Shown here piece by piece: positions 36,531 to 45,949 of a DNA stretch of 64,000 bases. The notes below the pieces were generated by a model, which was not told where the DNA came from, searched no databases, and was given only the letters and a program-made list of their open reading frames with translations. Position 1 is the first letter of the stretch. Every line of letters begins with the position of its first letter. Both the position numbers and the translations under genes were made by a program. This DNA is from Fimbriiglobus ruber (GTDB taxonomy: Bacteria > Planctomycetota > Planctomycetia > Gemmatales > Gemmataceae): NCBI RefSeq assembly GCF_002197845.1, contig NZ_NIDE01000003.1:124001-188000 (forward strand). The letters are read 5' to 3'.

Positions 36531-37102
36531 TTGCGATCCTGGCGGGCGGGCAAGTTGGTGCCCGCACCGCGGCTACTTGGGGCGACTCGACGGATCACAT
36601 CCCGAATTCCGGGAGTGGAAGACGTGTCGGGAACGTCCTTCGGCCTCGCTTCTCGGGAACGTCTCGTTCGGTCGATTCGAGCGCACAACCGCGCAGAAAC
36701 CCACCCCGGCCCGCGCGTGCAAGTCGATGCCCGTCGACGAAACGCGGTCCACTGCGCCGACATTTTTCCCGGCAGTGATATCCTTGTCCGTCCACTGTCA
36801 GAAAACGCCCTGCAAGGCGCAAAAAGCGCAGAAATTCCCTCGGACCCAGGTTTCGAGGCCCCGCCGGCCCTCTCCCCGTCACGACGGGCGGTCGGCCCCG
36901 GGGCCCGTCCTACCGGTGTCCGGGGTTAGTCGGGTTAGCCGGGGTTAGTCGGGTTAGTCTGAGGTCGCAGGGGCGGTTTGATCCGCTCGGAGCCCCGCGG
37001 GTCCGGACCGCGTCGGCTGGTCACGGCCCTGTCCGGACGGGAGAGAACGATCCCGAATGTTCTCCGACCGCGATTTCCGAGAACTTATCTTTCGGCCGAT
37101 CC
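36531..37102. other. Intergenic region, short direct repeat only
   Basis: About 570 bp between two convergent genes. It contains the 19-bp direct repeat at 36921-36958 and a segment at about 36632-36690 that loosely resembles 37058-37110 (about two-thirds identity by eye). No ORF with coding character and no convincing terminator was found. Confidence 0.45.
36921..36958. repeat. 19-bp tandem repeat, GGGTTAG-rich
   Basis: Two adjacent 19-bp copies (36921-36939 and 36940-36958) differ at one position; each contains GGGTTAG twice, so the block is effectively four GGGTTAG units. Confidence 0.8.
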
Positions 37103-38578
37103 TTACCAAGCGCCCATCAACCGCGCTGCGATTGCCGATGCGATCAAGGTGCCGAAGAGGACGGTCAGCGCCAGGGCCACGATCGTCATCGGCATGATTC
37201 CCCGGCGCGGCGGCGTGGCGATTCGCCGGGGGATTGCGATCGGCGTGACACCGTCTCCGGCGTCGAACGTCGGGCTGATCTCGATGCCGGCCCACGGGGA
37301 AGCGTCCGGCACCTCTACGGCGACCGCAGCCGATCTCACGGCTGCCGTTGCGACGGCCGGCGGCAACGGCCTCTCGGCCGGCACGGGGTGCGCGCCGGTC
37401 AAGACGGGATGAATCGCGGAGGGCGCGCTACTCATGAACGACGGCGGCCCGCCGGGCAGGGCGTCGAGGTTGAAGTCGACGCCGACGGCCGGGTCGTCGG
37501 ACTCGGCGAACGGTTCGAGGCGGATCGCGACTTCGGCGGCCGAACCGAGCCGGTCCGCCGGCTTCTTAGACAAAAGCGCACGGACAATGGCCGCGACCGC
37601 GGGCGGTACGTCGGGCCGGAGCAGTTCGACCGGCGGCGGAGCCGTGAATAGGTGCTGGCTCGCCTTCTCCTTCGCGGTGCCCCCCGGGAACGGGGGGCGA
37701 CCGGTCAGGAGATAAAAGAGCGTACACCCGAGCCCGTACAGGTCGGCCCGCGGGCCAGGCGTCCCGTCCTCCGCGAGCGCTTCCGGGGCGCGGAAGTCGG
37801 CCGGGTCGCAGCCCGAGGTCGCGACGGCGTCCGACTCGATCGCCCGGGCCACGCCGAAGTTGGTGACCTTCACTTCCGGTCGAACCGGCCTACCCGGCGC
37901 GGTACTTTCACTGCCGCCGTGGCCGGAACCCCCGACCCGCCCGACCAGAATGTTCCCCGGATACACCACTCCGTGGGGCGTGCCTTTTTCGTGCGCGTGT
38001 TGCAACCCGAGGGCAGCCTGCCGGACGATTTCGCACGCCCGGGAAACCTTGAGCGAACCGACCCGCCGGAGGACGTGGTCCGCGCTCGCCCCGTCGACGT
38101 ATTCCAGGACGAGGTAGATTCGGTCGTTCACCTCGTTCGAGTCGAGAATGGTGACGACGTTCGGGTGGGCCAGTCGGGCCGCAGCCCGCGTTTCGGTTTG
38201 GAACCGGGCGCGCCGGACCGGCTCTTGAGTTTGATCGGGGGCAAAGACTTTGACCGCCACGAGCCGGTTCATGGTCCGGTGTCGGGCACGGTATACGCGG
38301 CCCGTGCTGCCCTTCCAAATTTGGTCGAGAATGAGGTACTGGCCCAGCACCAGGCCGTTGTATTTGCCGGTCAACAGCCGATCCGCCTGGAACCGCGTCA
38401 ACGTCCCGTCGGCAACGAGGGCGACCGCCGCTTCCGCCCCGGTCCGCACGTCGGCTGACAGTGCGGCCGCCGCACGGTCGAGCTGCGCGCCGACGAGTAC
38501 ACCCGAATGACGCGCGCGGTCGAGGAACGCGGTTCGGGTGACGTCGGGTACGGCGTTCGGAGAAGTCATACTGCGCAT
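37103..38578 (-). CDS. Hanks-type protein kinase homologue, probable pseudokinase
   Basis: The ATG at 38578 is used; another at 38569 is equally possible. The 491-residue protein has an N-terminal helical segment (about 1-75) seen in Gemmataceae kinases, then a kinase fold: the ATP lysine is in 'LVAVKVF' (Lys110), but the glycine loop reads 'WKGSTGRVY', the catalytic HRD loop reads 'HGVVYPGNILV' with no catalytic Asp, and DFG reads 'NFG' (Asn240). 'ADFRAPEAL' and 'DLYGLGCTLFYLLTGRPPF' keep the C-lobe. A Pro/Ala-rich region leads to a C-terminal transmembrane helix ('IVALALTVLFGTLIASAIA'). Loss of both acidic residues predicts no phosphotransfer; a membrane-tethered scaffold or sensor is more likely. 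Confidence 0.87.
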   Translation of the reverse strand: MRSMTSPNAVPDVTRTAFLDRARHSGVLVGAQLDRAAAALSADVRTGAEAAVALVADGTLTRFQADRLLTGKYNGLVLGQYLILDQIWKGSTGRVYRARHRTMNRLVAVKVFAPDQTQEPVRRARFQTETRAAARLAHPNVVTILDSNEVNDRIYLVLEYVDGASADHVLRRVGSLKVSRACEIVRQAALGLQHAHEKGTPHGVVYPGNILVGRVGGSGHGGSESTAPGRPVRPEVKVTNFGVARAIESDAVATSGCDPADFRAPEALAEDGTPGPRADLYGLGCTLFYLLTGRPPFPGGTAKEKASQHLFTAPPPVELLRPDVPPAVAAIVRALLSKKPADRLGSAAEVAIRLEPFAESDDPAVGVDFNLDALPGGPPSFMSSAPSAIHPVLTGAHPVPAERPLPPAVATAAVRSAAVAVEVPDASPWAGIEISPTFDAGDGVTPIAIPRRIATPPRRGIMPMTIVALALTVLFGTLIASAIAARLMGAW

Positions 38579-39176
38579 CCGTGGGCCGCCGGGTGGCACG
38601 CGGGGGTAATCCCCAGACGTCCGCCCGACGTTTCAGGCAACAAGTCCGTTCGTGGTGCGGCCGGCGGTGACTGACTGCGTGAACCTCACGCGGTCAATGT
38701 TTACGGAAAGCCCGGGTCATACCCCGAGCAAAGCGGTGGGGTTAACTCAGCGCGCGTTCCGTCAGTGTGGCAGTTTCCCGAGCCGCTCCGGTGGACGACG
38801 CCGGAGCCGCACCCACACTTAAGACGAAACTGCCACCTTAATGTAGCTCGTTAATTCCGATCGTCACGGGAACTTTTTTATTGCCTCGTGCGAACATTCG
38901 GTCTGGCTTGGAGTTACGAGTTTTTCGGCGATGGGTCGGGAAGCCCCCATCCACAACAAAGAATTCTCATGCGTTGTACCCGAGTGAACCCGAATGAGTA
39001 AAAACGCAAGTTACCCAGAACTTACACATTCGACTCTATCCGTTATGCGATTTGTCCATGTTGCGGTGCCACGAATCCGAGGCTCGGGTCGGCGGGTGGT
39101 CAGCTCGGCTTGCCCACTCCGCCCACGCCCCTAAGAACAACCCGGTTAGGCTCGGGGCATTTGAAGGAGCGTGGGC
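38579..39176. other. Intergenic region with nested inverted repeat
   Basis: About 600 bp between divergently transcribed kinase and hom genes. The structured element is listed separately; the part from about 38840 to 39060 is clearly more AT-rich than the surroundings and likely contains the hom promoter. No ORF is supported. Confidence 0.5.
38767..38836. repeat. Nested inverted repeat upstream of hom
   Basis: Outer arms 38767-38776 and 38827-38836 (GTGGCAGTTT / AAACTGCCAC) pair perfectly; inside them GCTCCGG and CCGGAGC form a second stem around 38785-38808. The element lies about 340 bp before the hom start. It could be a leader RNA structure, a transcription-end hairpin or a decayed palindromic repeat; I do not recognise a known riboswitch. 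Confidence 0.5.
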
Positions 39177-40481
39177 ATGTCGTCGGAACCTCTCGGCGTG
39201 GCGCTGGTCGGGTGTGGCACGGTCGGCACCGGGGTCGCCAAACTGTTGCTTGAAAAAGGCGACCGGCTCGCCCAGCGCGCGGGGCGGTCGCTCGTCCTCC
39301 GCAAGGTCGTCGTCCGCGATCCGGCCAAGGTTCGCGGGGCTGACGTCCCGCGCGAGCTGGTTACGACCGACCTGGCAGCTGTTCATGACCCGGCAGTCCA
39401 CGTGGTCGCCGAGCTGATCGGCGGCACGACGACGGCCCGGAAGGTTGTCCTCGACGCGCTGGCGGCCGGCAAGCACGTGGTGACGGCCAACAAAGCCCTC
39501 CTCGCGGAACACGGCCCCGAACTCTTCGAGGCGGCCCGCAAGGTCGAGCGGACGATCTGCTTCGAGGCGGCCGTGGCGGGCGGCGTGCCGATCATCCGAG
39601 CGCTGGCCGAGAGCCTCGCGGCGAATCAGGTGACGGCGCTCCAGGGCATCCTCAACGGCACGTCCAACTTCATCCTCACGTCGATGGCCGAACAGGGCAC
39701 GAGCTATGCGGCCGCCCTCGCCGAGGCCCAACGACTGGGTTACGCCGAGGCCGACCCGACCCTCGACGTGGACGGCTCGGACGCCGCCCATAAGCTCGCG
39801 GTCCTCGCCCAGATCGCCTTCGGAGTGACCGCGAAGCCGCACGAGATCGAGAAGATCGGCATCGACACGATCGACGCGATGGACATCCGTTTCGCGGACG
39901 AGTTGGGGTACACGATCAAGCTGCTGGCGGAAGCCTGGGCGGACAACGGGCGGGTCGCGCTGCACGTCGCCCCAGTGTTGTTGCGGCACACGGACATGCT
40001 CGCCCAGGTCCGCGGGGCGTTCAACGCGGTCCAGGTGGTCGGTGACGTGGTCGGGGAAACGCTGTACCAGGGGCCGGGCGCGGGGATGATGCCAACGGCG
40101 AGTTCCGTCGTCGCCGACCTGATCGACCTGGCCGTCGGCCGGGCGCAGCGCACGTTCGCGGCGGCCAAGCTCTGGTCCGGCCAGTCGCGGGGATTCGTGA
40201 TCGAGCCGTCCGAAACGGTCCGCAGCCGGTTTTACCTGCGACTGCTCGTACTCGACCGCCCGGGCGTCCTGGCGGACGTCTGCCGCATCCTGGCGGACCA
40301 CGCGATCAGCATCTCCTCCGTCATCCAACACGAGGCTCTGGAAGGACGAGCGGAGCAGACCGTTCCGCTGGTCATCATGACCCACTATTCCGAGACGGGG
40401 AAGTTTCGGGCGGCCGTCGGGGCGATCGGCAAGGTCGCGAACGTCGCGGCGCCGGCCGTGTTTTACTCGGTCGACGACTGA
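39177..40481 (+). CDS. hom: Homoserine dehydrogenase
   Basis: ATG 39177 is chosen because AAGGAG (39164-39169) lies at proper distance; the GTG at 39171 is too close to it. The 434-residue enzyme reduces aspartate semialdehyde to homoserine with NAD(P)H in threonine/methionine synthesis. The Rossmann motif is 'GCGTVGTGVAKLL', followed by 'VVTANKALLAEHG', the catalytic region 'GILNGTSNFIL' with 'EADPTLDVDGSDAAHKLA', and a C-terminal ACT domain ('RLLVLDRPGVLADVCRIL') for feedback control. It has the length of the three-domain bacterial enzyme and is monocistronic. Confidence 0.96.
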   Translation: MSSEPLGVALVGCGTVGTGVAKLLLEKGDRLAQRAGRSLVLRKVVVRDPAKVRGADVPRELVTTDLAAVHDPAVHVVAELIGGTTTARKVVLDALAAGKHVVTANKALLAEHGPELFEAARKVERTICFEAAVAGGVPIIRALAESLAANQVTALQGILNGTSNFILTSMAEQGTSYAAALAEAQRLGYAEADPTLDVDGSDAAHKLAVLAQIAFGVTAKPHEIEKIGIDTIDAMDIRFADELGYTIKLLAEAWADNGRVALHVAPVLLRHTDMLAQVRGAFNAVQVVGDVVGETLYQGPGAGMMPTASSVVADLIDLAVGRAQRTFAAAKLWSGQSRGFVIEPSETVRSRFYLRLLVLDRPGVLADVCRILADHAISISSVIQHEALEGRAEQTVPLVIMTHYSETGKFRAAVGAIGKVANVAAPAVFYSVDD

Positions 40482-40622
40482 CCCACGAAGGGCCACGAAG
40501 AGCTGATTTTGGCGATGCGATCGCCACTTTCGGTAAAACCCAAGTAATTTCTTTACGCCGGCCGTCGGCGCCGGTAGTGTATCTGCGACCGAGCGTCCCT
40601 CCCGACAGTCACACAGTCTCCG

Positions 40623-41123
40623 ATGGCTTTCCCGTTCCTAGCCCGGTGGCTCCCATCCGCGCGAAGCGTCATCGCTTTCGTGCTGGTGGTCGCACACGCG
40701 CTGGCTTCAGCGGGCTTGCCCGTGCCCCGCGGATCGCGGGCTACGGCGGGCGGCCGGGCGTTCCCGTGCCAGACCAAGGCGTGCGGGTGTTCAACGGTGG
40801 AGGATTCGTTCGGAGCGGGTTGCTGCTGCTCGTCGCACGCGGAGAAGGTTGGCCGCGTTCGATCGTGTTGTGCCAAACACCCCGAACCGTCCCAGATACA
40901 TTCACCAAGCGGCGGTTCGTGCTGCTCCAGCGAGGCCCAGGCCGTTGATAAAGAAACACAGCACCGGCCGACCTGGCGAACGGTTCTGGGGTGGGACGCC
41001 GCGAAGTGTCGCGGGTTCGGGACCGGCCCGTCTGGTATCATCTCCCACCCCACCGCGATCCCGCCGGCCGAACCGGTCACGTTCCACGTCGATGCCCCCC
41101 AGGCGCCCGCATTTCGGAAGTAG
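40623..41123 (+). CDS. Exported cysteine-rich protein
   Basis: A 166-residue protein with a hydrophobic leader ('SVIAFVLVVAHALASAGLPV') and dense cysteines: 'FPCQTKACGCSTVEDSF', 'GAGCCCSSHAEKVG', 'SCCAKH', 'SGGSCCSS'. Similar short exported planctomycete proteins with a 'PC...CGC...CCC' pattern exist, but no function has been assigned. The clustered Cys and His could bind metal (copper or iron-sulfur), and it precedes pseudopilin-like, BNR and cytochrome c-thioredoxin genes on the same strand. No strong ribosome site precedes ATG 40623. Being real is supported by leader plus family-like pattern; metal binding is inference. Confidence 0.7.
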   Translation: MAFPFLARWLPSARSVIAFVLVVAHALASAGLPVPRGSRATAGGRAFPCQTKACGCSTVEDSFGAGCCCSSHAEKVGRVRSCCAKHPEPSQIHSPSGGSCCSSEAQAVDKETQHRPTWRTVLGWDAAKCRGFGTGPSGIISHPTAIPPAEPVTFHVDAPQAPAFRK

Positions 41124-41292
41124 CGTCTCACTGCGTTCCTCATCCCGTCCGTCCGCCCGTCCGCCCGCCGAAATTCTCCTAACTCCCTGCTTTTTTAAGT
41201 GATTTCGTATCCGCGTGCTTCCAGCCGCGCGACCTTTGTCATGGTCGCGCCGGAACGCATGCGCGTATTCTTACACCGGGAGTTAGTCCGTC

Positions 41293-42309
41293 ATGCGGTC
41301 CAGGCGTGGTTTTACCCTCATCGAATTGCTCGTGGTAATCGCGATCATCGCGATTCTGATCGGCTTGCTGTTGCCCGCGGTCCAGAAAGTGCGAGAATCC
41401 GCCTCGCGGGCGAAGTGTATGAACAACCTGAAACAACTCGGTCTCGCGCTGCACAACTATCTCGGCGTGAATCAGGTCTTCCCGCCCGGCCGGGCGGCAT
41501 ACCCGATCGTCGTGTCGTCGCAAGGCAGGATTCTTTCCTATGTCGAGCAGAACGCACTCGGGCAGTTGGTCGACGTGACGCAGGTTCCGTTGTACAACTC
41601 GACCCCGTCCCAATACCCGCTGACGCAAGGCAACTACCAGGCGTCGATCACCCCGATCAAACTCTTCGTCTGCCCGAGCGATTACATGAACGGCATCGTC
41701 CCGACCGCCTCGGCCGTGCTGCCGAGCGGCGCGACGTCGCCCACCGACATCTACGCCGGGACGAACTACGTCGCCTGCATCGGCAGCGGCGACGGGACCA
41801 CAGCCGCCTGGGGCAAGTACGCGAACAGCGACGGGATCTTCGGGCAGACGCCGATTTCCGCACTGGCCGTGACCGACGGCCTATCGAACACGGTCGCGTA
41901 CAGCGAGAGCCTGCTCGGGACCGGCGTCCCGGACGCGACCGGAGCGACCCCGACCGATCCCGTCCGCCAGGTACTCACGCTGACGGGCAGCACGACGACG
42001 GACGACACCACCTGCGCCGGCGGGGCAGGGGGCGGGGCCGTCTGGTCTGGGATGCGCGGGGCGAAGTGGATCAACGGCCACTACGCCGACGCCAACTACA
42101 ACCACCACCTCATGCCGAACGACCCAAAGTGGGATTGCAGCAACGCCTCCCACAACCCCGGTCAGGCGGCCGCCCGGAGCATGCACCCGGGCGGCGTCAA
42201 CCTGATGATGGGGGACGGGTCGGTGCGGTTCGTCAGCAACGCGATCGACGTGACCACCTGGCGGGCAATCTCGACCCGTGCCAATGGGGAAGTTTTCGGA
42301 AACTTCTAA
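41293..42309 (+). CDS. DUF1559 type IV pilin-like (H-X9-DG) protein
   Basis: A 338-residue protein with a prepilin leader: '[20 protein letters not shown]', where cleavage before Phe and N-methylation is expected, followed by a long hydrophobic helix and '[20 protein letters not shown]'. The DUF1559 body ends in the planctomycete hallmark '[20 protein letters not shown]'. The family is massively expanded in planctomycetes and is thought to form pilus- or pseudopilus-like surface structures. The paralogue next door is 42503-43486. Confidence 0.95.
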   Translation: MRSRRGFTLIELLVVIAIIAILIGLLLPAVQKVRESASRAKCMNNLKQLGLALHNYLGVNQVFPPGRAAYPIVVSSQGRILSYVEQNALGQLVDVTQVPLYNSTPSQYPLTQGNYQASITPIKLFVCPSDYMNGIVPTASAVLPSGATSPTDIYAGTNYVACIGSGDGTTAAWGKYANSDGIFGQTPISALAVTDGLSNTVAYSESLLGTGVPDATGATPTDPVRQVLTLTGSTTTDDTTCAGGAGGGAVWSGMRGAKWINGHYADANYNHHLMPNDPKWDCSNASHNPGQAAARSMHPGGVNLMMGDGSVRFVSNAIDVTTWRAISTRANGEVFGNF

Positions 42310-42502
42310 GCACACCGGGCGGGAGTAGACCCCAAGTCGTCCGACGCGTTTTTCGGCCGAGTAGCATCCTGGTGCCCGGCCGACTCACGCCGCGATGGCA
42401 ATCTGTTGCCTTCGAAATCAAAGCCAAATTATCTCACAGCGCCCTTCATAGCGAATGCGCGCACGACGTTGAGCCATCATCGAGACACTCCAGAGACCGA
42501 AC

Positions 42503-43486
42503 ATGACAAAGATCAGACGCCCGGGATTTACGCTCATTGAATTGCTGGTGGTAATCGCGATCATTGCCATTCTGATCGGCCTGCTGCTTCCCGCAGTCCA
42601 GAAGGTGCGGGAAGCCGCCGCGCGAATGAAATGTACGAGCAACCTGAAACAATTCGGGATCGCACTGCACGCGTACCACGACACTAATCAACACTTCCCG
42701 GCAGCCCGCGACCCATACCCCCTCGCGTTCTCGCCACATGCCCACATCCTGCCGTTCGTCGAGCAGCAGAACCTGTTCCTGCTCATCGACTTCACCGGGG
42801 CCAACGGGGCGACCGCGACTTATAAGGGCGTGAACGCCACCGCCGCGGCGACGCCCGTCTCGATCTTTTCCTGCCCGAGCGACGTGGGGGCTGTTCAGGG
42901 CGGAAACGGGGCCGTCACGGGTATCGTTTTCGGCGGGACGAACTACGTCTCGAACGTCGGTACCGGGCTCAGTAGCAGTGGCGTCATCAACGGCGACTAC
43001 GTGAGTGGGAACGGCGTGTTCCTGCTCAGTCCGGGTGGACCGATCGGGATCAAGGACATCACCGACGGCACCTCGAACACGGCGATGTTCAGTGAATCGA
43101 CCTACGGCAACGGTACAGCCGGTTTGTCGTCGGTGACGGGACCGATCGACCCGAACGTCCTGGCGATCGACATCTCCGGCAGCGCGATGGACCCGGGCAC
43201 CTGCGCCGGGACGACGACGTACACCGGCCAGCGCGGCGATCGGTGGATCAACGGCGGCTACCTCTCGACCGCTTACAACCACTGGGTGGTGCCGAACTCG
43301 TCGACCCTCGACTGCCTGAACTCGGCCAACAACTACGGACTGAAGACCGCCCGCAGCCGGCACACCGGCGGGGTTAACGTGCTTTTGTGCGACGGGAGCG
43401 TGCGGTTCGTGTCTAACAGCATCTCGCTTCAGACCTGGCAGTCGCTGGCAACCCGTGCCGGCGGCGAGGTGGTGGGGAATTATTGA
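42503..43486 (+). CDS. DUF1559 type IV pilin-like (H-X9-DG) protein
   Basis: A 327-residue paralogue of the preceding gene, in tandem on the same strand with a ~190-bp gap. The leader is '[20 protein letters not shown]', followed by '[20 protein letters not shown]'; the C-terminus has '[20 protein letters not shown]'. The leader and helix are nearly identical to the neighbour, while the bodies diverge, so the pair arose by an old duplication. The next gene starts 68 bp downstream, so co-transcription with the BNR gene is plausible. Confidence 0.95.
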   Translation: MTKIRRPGFTLIELLVVIAIIAILIGLLLPAVQKVREAAARMKCTSNLKQFGIALHAYHDTNQHFPAARDPYPLAFSPHAHILPFVEQQNLFLLIDFTGANGATATYKGVNATAAATPVSIFSCPSDVGAVQGGNGAVTGIVFGGTNYVSNVGTGLSSSGVINGDYVSGNGVFLLSPGGPIGIKDITDGTSNTAMFSESTYGNGTAGLSSVTGPIDPNVLAIDISGSAMDPGTCAGTTTYTGQRGDRWINGGYLSTAYNHWVVPNSSTLDCLNSANNYGLKTARSRHTGGVNVLLCDGSVRFVSNSISLQTWQSLATRAGGEVVGNY

Positions 43487-43553
43487 CCGACTTCGTGGGG
43501 GCACGGACGCCCCGATCGTTCTTTTTCCTCAATACGCACAGCGGAGTAGCGTT

Positions 43554-44963
43554 GTGAAGCGAGAACAGGTCCGAGGTGGGTGGATCAAATACGGGTTGCT
43601 CGTCCTGCTCGCCGCGGCCAGCGCGGCAGGCGGGTGGTATTTCTCGACGGGGCCTACAAGTTCATCGGCCCCACCCTCGGGTGCTGAATCTTCGGTGCCC
43701 GATGCCCCGAATGTCCATCGATTTCCCCTTTCGGCAGCCGACGTTAAGGACACGAACGAAGCGCCGACGCTTGCGGCTGACGCGGCCGGGCGCGTATTCC
43801 TGGCGTGGGCGTCCAAAACCGGCGACCGTGAACGAACGGTCTTTTTCACGCGGACGACCGACAGCGGCCGGATGTTCGACGCGCCACACACGATCAGCAA
43901 GGGCGGGATTTACCGCTCGCGGTCGTCGGAAAACGGAAAAATCGTCGGGTACGAGCGACGGGCAGTACCCCACCTCGCCACGGCCGCCGACCGCCTGGAG
44001 CTTTCCTGGTCCGAAGCGCCCGCGGACGGGTCGGGGATTACCCTGCGGCTCGCGACCTCGGCCGACGCCGGCCGAACGTTCGCCGCGCCTGTGTCGGTGC
44101 CCCACCTCGATGGGATGCGGACGACGTTTACCGACATGGCCAGTGGTCCGAACGGGGCGCTCGCGTGCTGCTGGCTGGGAGACCGGAACGGTGCCCAGCA
44201 ACCATACGCCGCCGTGCGCCCGGCCGGTGCAACGGCTTTTGAGACGGAACAGGTGGTTTATCTGGGGCAAAACGGTAAAGGGGTCTGCCCGTGCTGCCCG
44301 ACGGCCGTTGGGTTCGCACCAGACGGGACATTGTACGTGGCTTATCGCAACGTCAACGACGGCTACCGCGACATCGCGATCGGACGTCTCCGCCCCGGCC
44401 AGACCGCCTTTGAAGGCCCGTTCTCGGTGGTCTCGAACACCTGGAAGTTCGACGGCTGCCCGCACGACGGACCGTCCCTGGTCGTGATCGGCGACGACAT
44501 CCACGTCACCTGGATGGACGCCCGCAACGGACCGCAGCGGGCGTACCACGCCCGGGCGAAGTGCGCCGACATGATTTTCTCCGCCCGCGAACTGAACCCG
44601 GCCGGCCCCGGAACCCAGGGTAACGCCCGTTTGTTCAAGGACGCCGCCGGTGGATTACATGTGGTATGGGAAGAAAGCCTGGGTGCGGAGTCAACAGCCG
44701 ACGAGCATTCGGGCCACCGGCACGCGCCCGTCGTGCCGAAACCCGGGGCCGGTGGCGGGCGGGCGATTCAGTACGCCACGATGGCACCGGGGGCGACTGC
44801 GTTCGGCCAGCCGCGGGCGGTGGCACCTCGGGCCGGTGCGTTCCAGACGCGGCCAGCTCTGGTCACGACCTCAGACGGATCGGTTTTCGTCGCGTGGAAC
44901 GAACTGGACGAGTCCGGCAAGGTGGTCGTCGTTACACGTTTGGCCCGAGGGGTAAACCCGTGA
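43554..44963 (+). CDS. Membrane-anchored BNR/sialidase-like propeller protein
   Basis: GTG 43554, with GGAG upstream, is preferred over the frame's upstream start at 43455, which overlaps the DUF1559 gene. The 469-residue product has an N-terminal membrane anchor ('YGLLVLLAAASAAGGWYF') and a six-bladed BNR-type propeller with Asp-box strands ('TDSGRMF', 'SADAGRTF'). Two cysteine motifs are unusual for sialidases: 'GVCPCCPTAVGFAPDG' and 'FDGCPHDGPSLV'. The catalytic residues of true sialidases are not evident, so I do not call it one. Its stop overlaps the GTG of the next gene by 4 bp, implying translational coupling to the cytochrome c-thioredoxin protein. Confidence 0.85.
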   Translation: MKREQVRGGWIKYGLLVLLAAASAAGGWYFSTGPTSSSAPPSGAESSVPDAPNVHRFPLSAADVKDTNEAPTLAADAAGRVFLAWASKTGDRERTVFFTRTTDSGRMFDAPHTISKGGIYRSRSSENGKIVGYERRAVPHLATAADRLELSWSEAPADGSGITLRLATSADAGRTFAAPVSVPHLDGMRTTFTDMASGPNGALACCWLGDRNGAQQPYAAVRPAGATAFETEQVVYLGQNGKGVCPCCPTAVGFAPDGTLYVAYRNVNDGYRDIAIGRLRPGQTAFEGPFSVVSNTWKFDGCPHDGPSLVVIGDDIHVTWMDARNGPQRAYHARAKCADMIFSARELNPAGPGTQGNARLFKDAAGGLHVVWEESLGAESTADEHSGHRHAPVVPKPGAGGGRAIQYATMAPGATAFGQPRAVAPRAGAFQTRPALVTTSDGSVFVAWNELDESGKVVVVTRLARGVNP

Positions 44964-45886
44964 GCGAGCCGTCAGCACCTCTGCGGAACTACCGGTTCAT
45001 ATTCCTCGCGGCGGCTGTCGTGGCGGGCGCCTGCGGCGTCGGGTGGGCCGTGGGCCGGTTCCGCCCAAACCCAGAGCCGGTTGTGCGGTCGCCGGAGACG
45101 ACCGCCGCGGACGGCCGCCGGGGGGAAGTGTTGTTTCAGGTCCATTGCGCGTCCTGTCACGGGCCGGACGGTCAGGGCGACGGGCCGAGTGCGGCAGCCC
45201 TCAAGCCCCCGCCCCGGGATTTCGCTGCCCGGCCGTGGCGCTTCCCAGTCACCCCCGAATCGATCCGGCGGGTCACCACGGACGGCATCCCGGGTACGGC
45301 GATGGCGGCGTTCGGAGCCGCCCTGTCCCCGGCCGATTTAGACACCCTGACAATGCACGTCCACCGCTTGGCCACCAACCAACCCACACGGACTAACCAG
45401 CCGACGGTGGAAGAAACACTCCTACACGAAGCCGGATTTGTTGACCTACGGGGCACGACTCCTCCGCCCCTGATCGTGAGCGATGCGGCCGGGAAAATGG
45501 TTCGCCTCTCGGATTTTCAGGGCAGGGTCGCCCTCGTTCACATCTGGGGTATCTCGTGTACACACTGTCTCAAAGCCATGCCCCGGCTGATCGACCTGGA
45601 ATCCGCTTTTGCGGGCAAGGGCCTGGTCGTGCTGCACGTCTGTGCCGACGCGGACGACGTCAAAGACGCGCAGGCGCTGGCGGAGAAAACCGTGCCCGGG
45701 GTTCGGGTCTTCGCGGACGCGGCCGGGGTGGGGCTCGCCCGGTTCGAGGTCCAGACGCTGCCCACGGTCTGGCTGATCGGGCCGGACGGTCAGGTGATTG
45801 GGCGGACTACGGGAGCGCAGGACTGGGCGGCCCAAGCCGTCCGTAAACTGATCGAACACTGGCTCCCAAATCGGGAAGCGCGATAA
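44960..45886 (+). CDS. Membrane-anchored cytochrome c-thioredoxin (TlpA-like) fusion
   Basis: Start GTG 44960 overlaps the upstream stop (GTGA) and has GAGGGG before it. The 308-residue protein has a transmembrane helix (about 12-32), a class I cytochrome c domain with haem motif 'CASCH' (63-67) and a likely distal Met in 'GIPGTAMAAFG', and then a TlpA/ResA-like thioredoxin fold from about 150 ('DFQGRVALVHIWGISC') with the active-site pair 'CTHC' and 'QTLPTVWLIGPDG'. Both domains should face the periplasm, allowing electron flow between a thiol-disulphide centre and c-type haem. Its coupling to the BNR protein suggests a joint function. Confidence 0.92.
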   Translation: MSEPSAPLRNYRFIFLAAAVVAGACGVGWAVGRFRPNPEPVVRSPETTAADGRRGEVLFQVHCASCHGPDGQGDGPSAAALKPPPRDFAARPWRFPVTPESIRRVTTDGIPGTAMAAFGAALSPADLDTLTMHVHRLATNQPTRTNQPTVEETLLHEAGFVDLRGTTPPPLIVSDAAGKMVRLSDFQGRVALVHIWGISCTHCLKAMPRLIDLESAFAGKGLVVLHVCADADDVKDAQALAEKTVPGVRVFADAAGVGLARFEVQTLPTVWLIGPDGQVIGRTTGAQDWAAQAVRKLIEHWLPNREAR

Positions 45887-45949
45887 CCAATTCGCGACCT
45901 GCCGAAAACCCGCGCTTGACCGTTTCCGCGGGACGCTACAATTGCCCGC

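Noticed and set aside
36921-36958. Telomere-like GGGTTAG repeat as a linear chromosome end
   Set aside because: Only four units, internal to ordinary genes on both sides; no terminal structure.
43455-43553. Upstream start for the BNR gene
   Set aside because: It would overlap the DUF1559 C-terminus; GTG 43554 has a ribosome site and starts right before the membrane anchor.
44666-44959. Upstream part of the cytochrome c-TlpA frame
   Set aside because: It is out of frame with, and inside, the BNR gene; the coupled GTG at 44960 is a better start.
43554-44963. True sialidase
   Set aside because: Asp-boxes are present but the arginine triad and other catalytic residues of sialidases are not evident; annotated only as BNR propeller.
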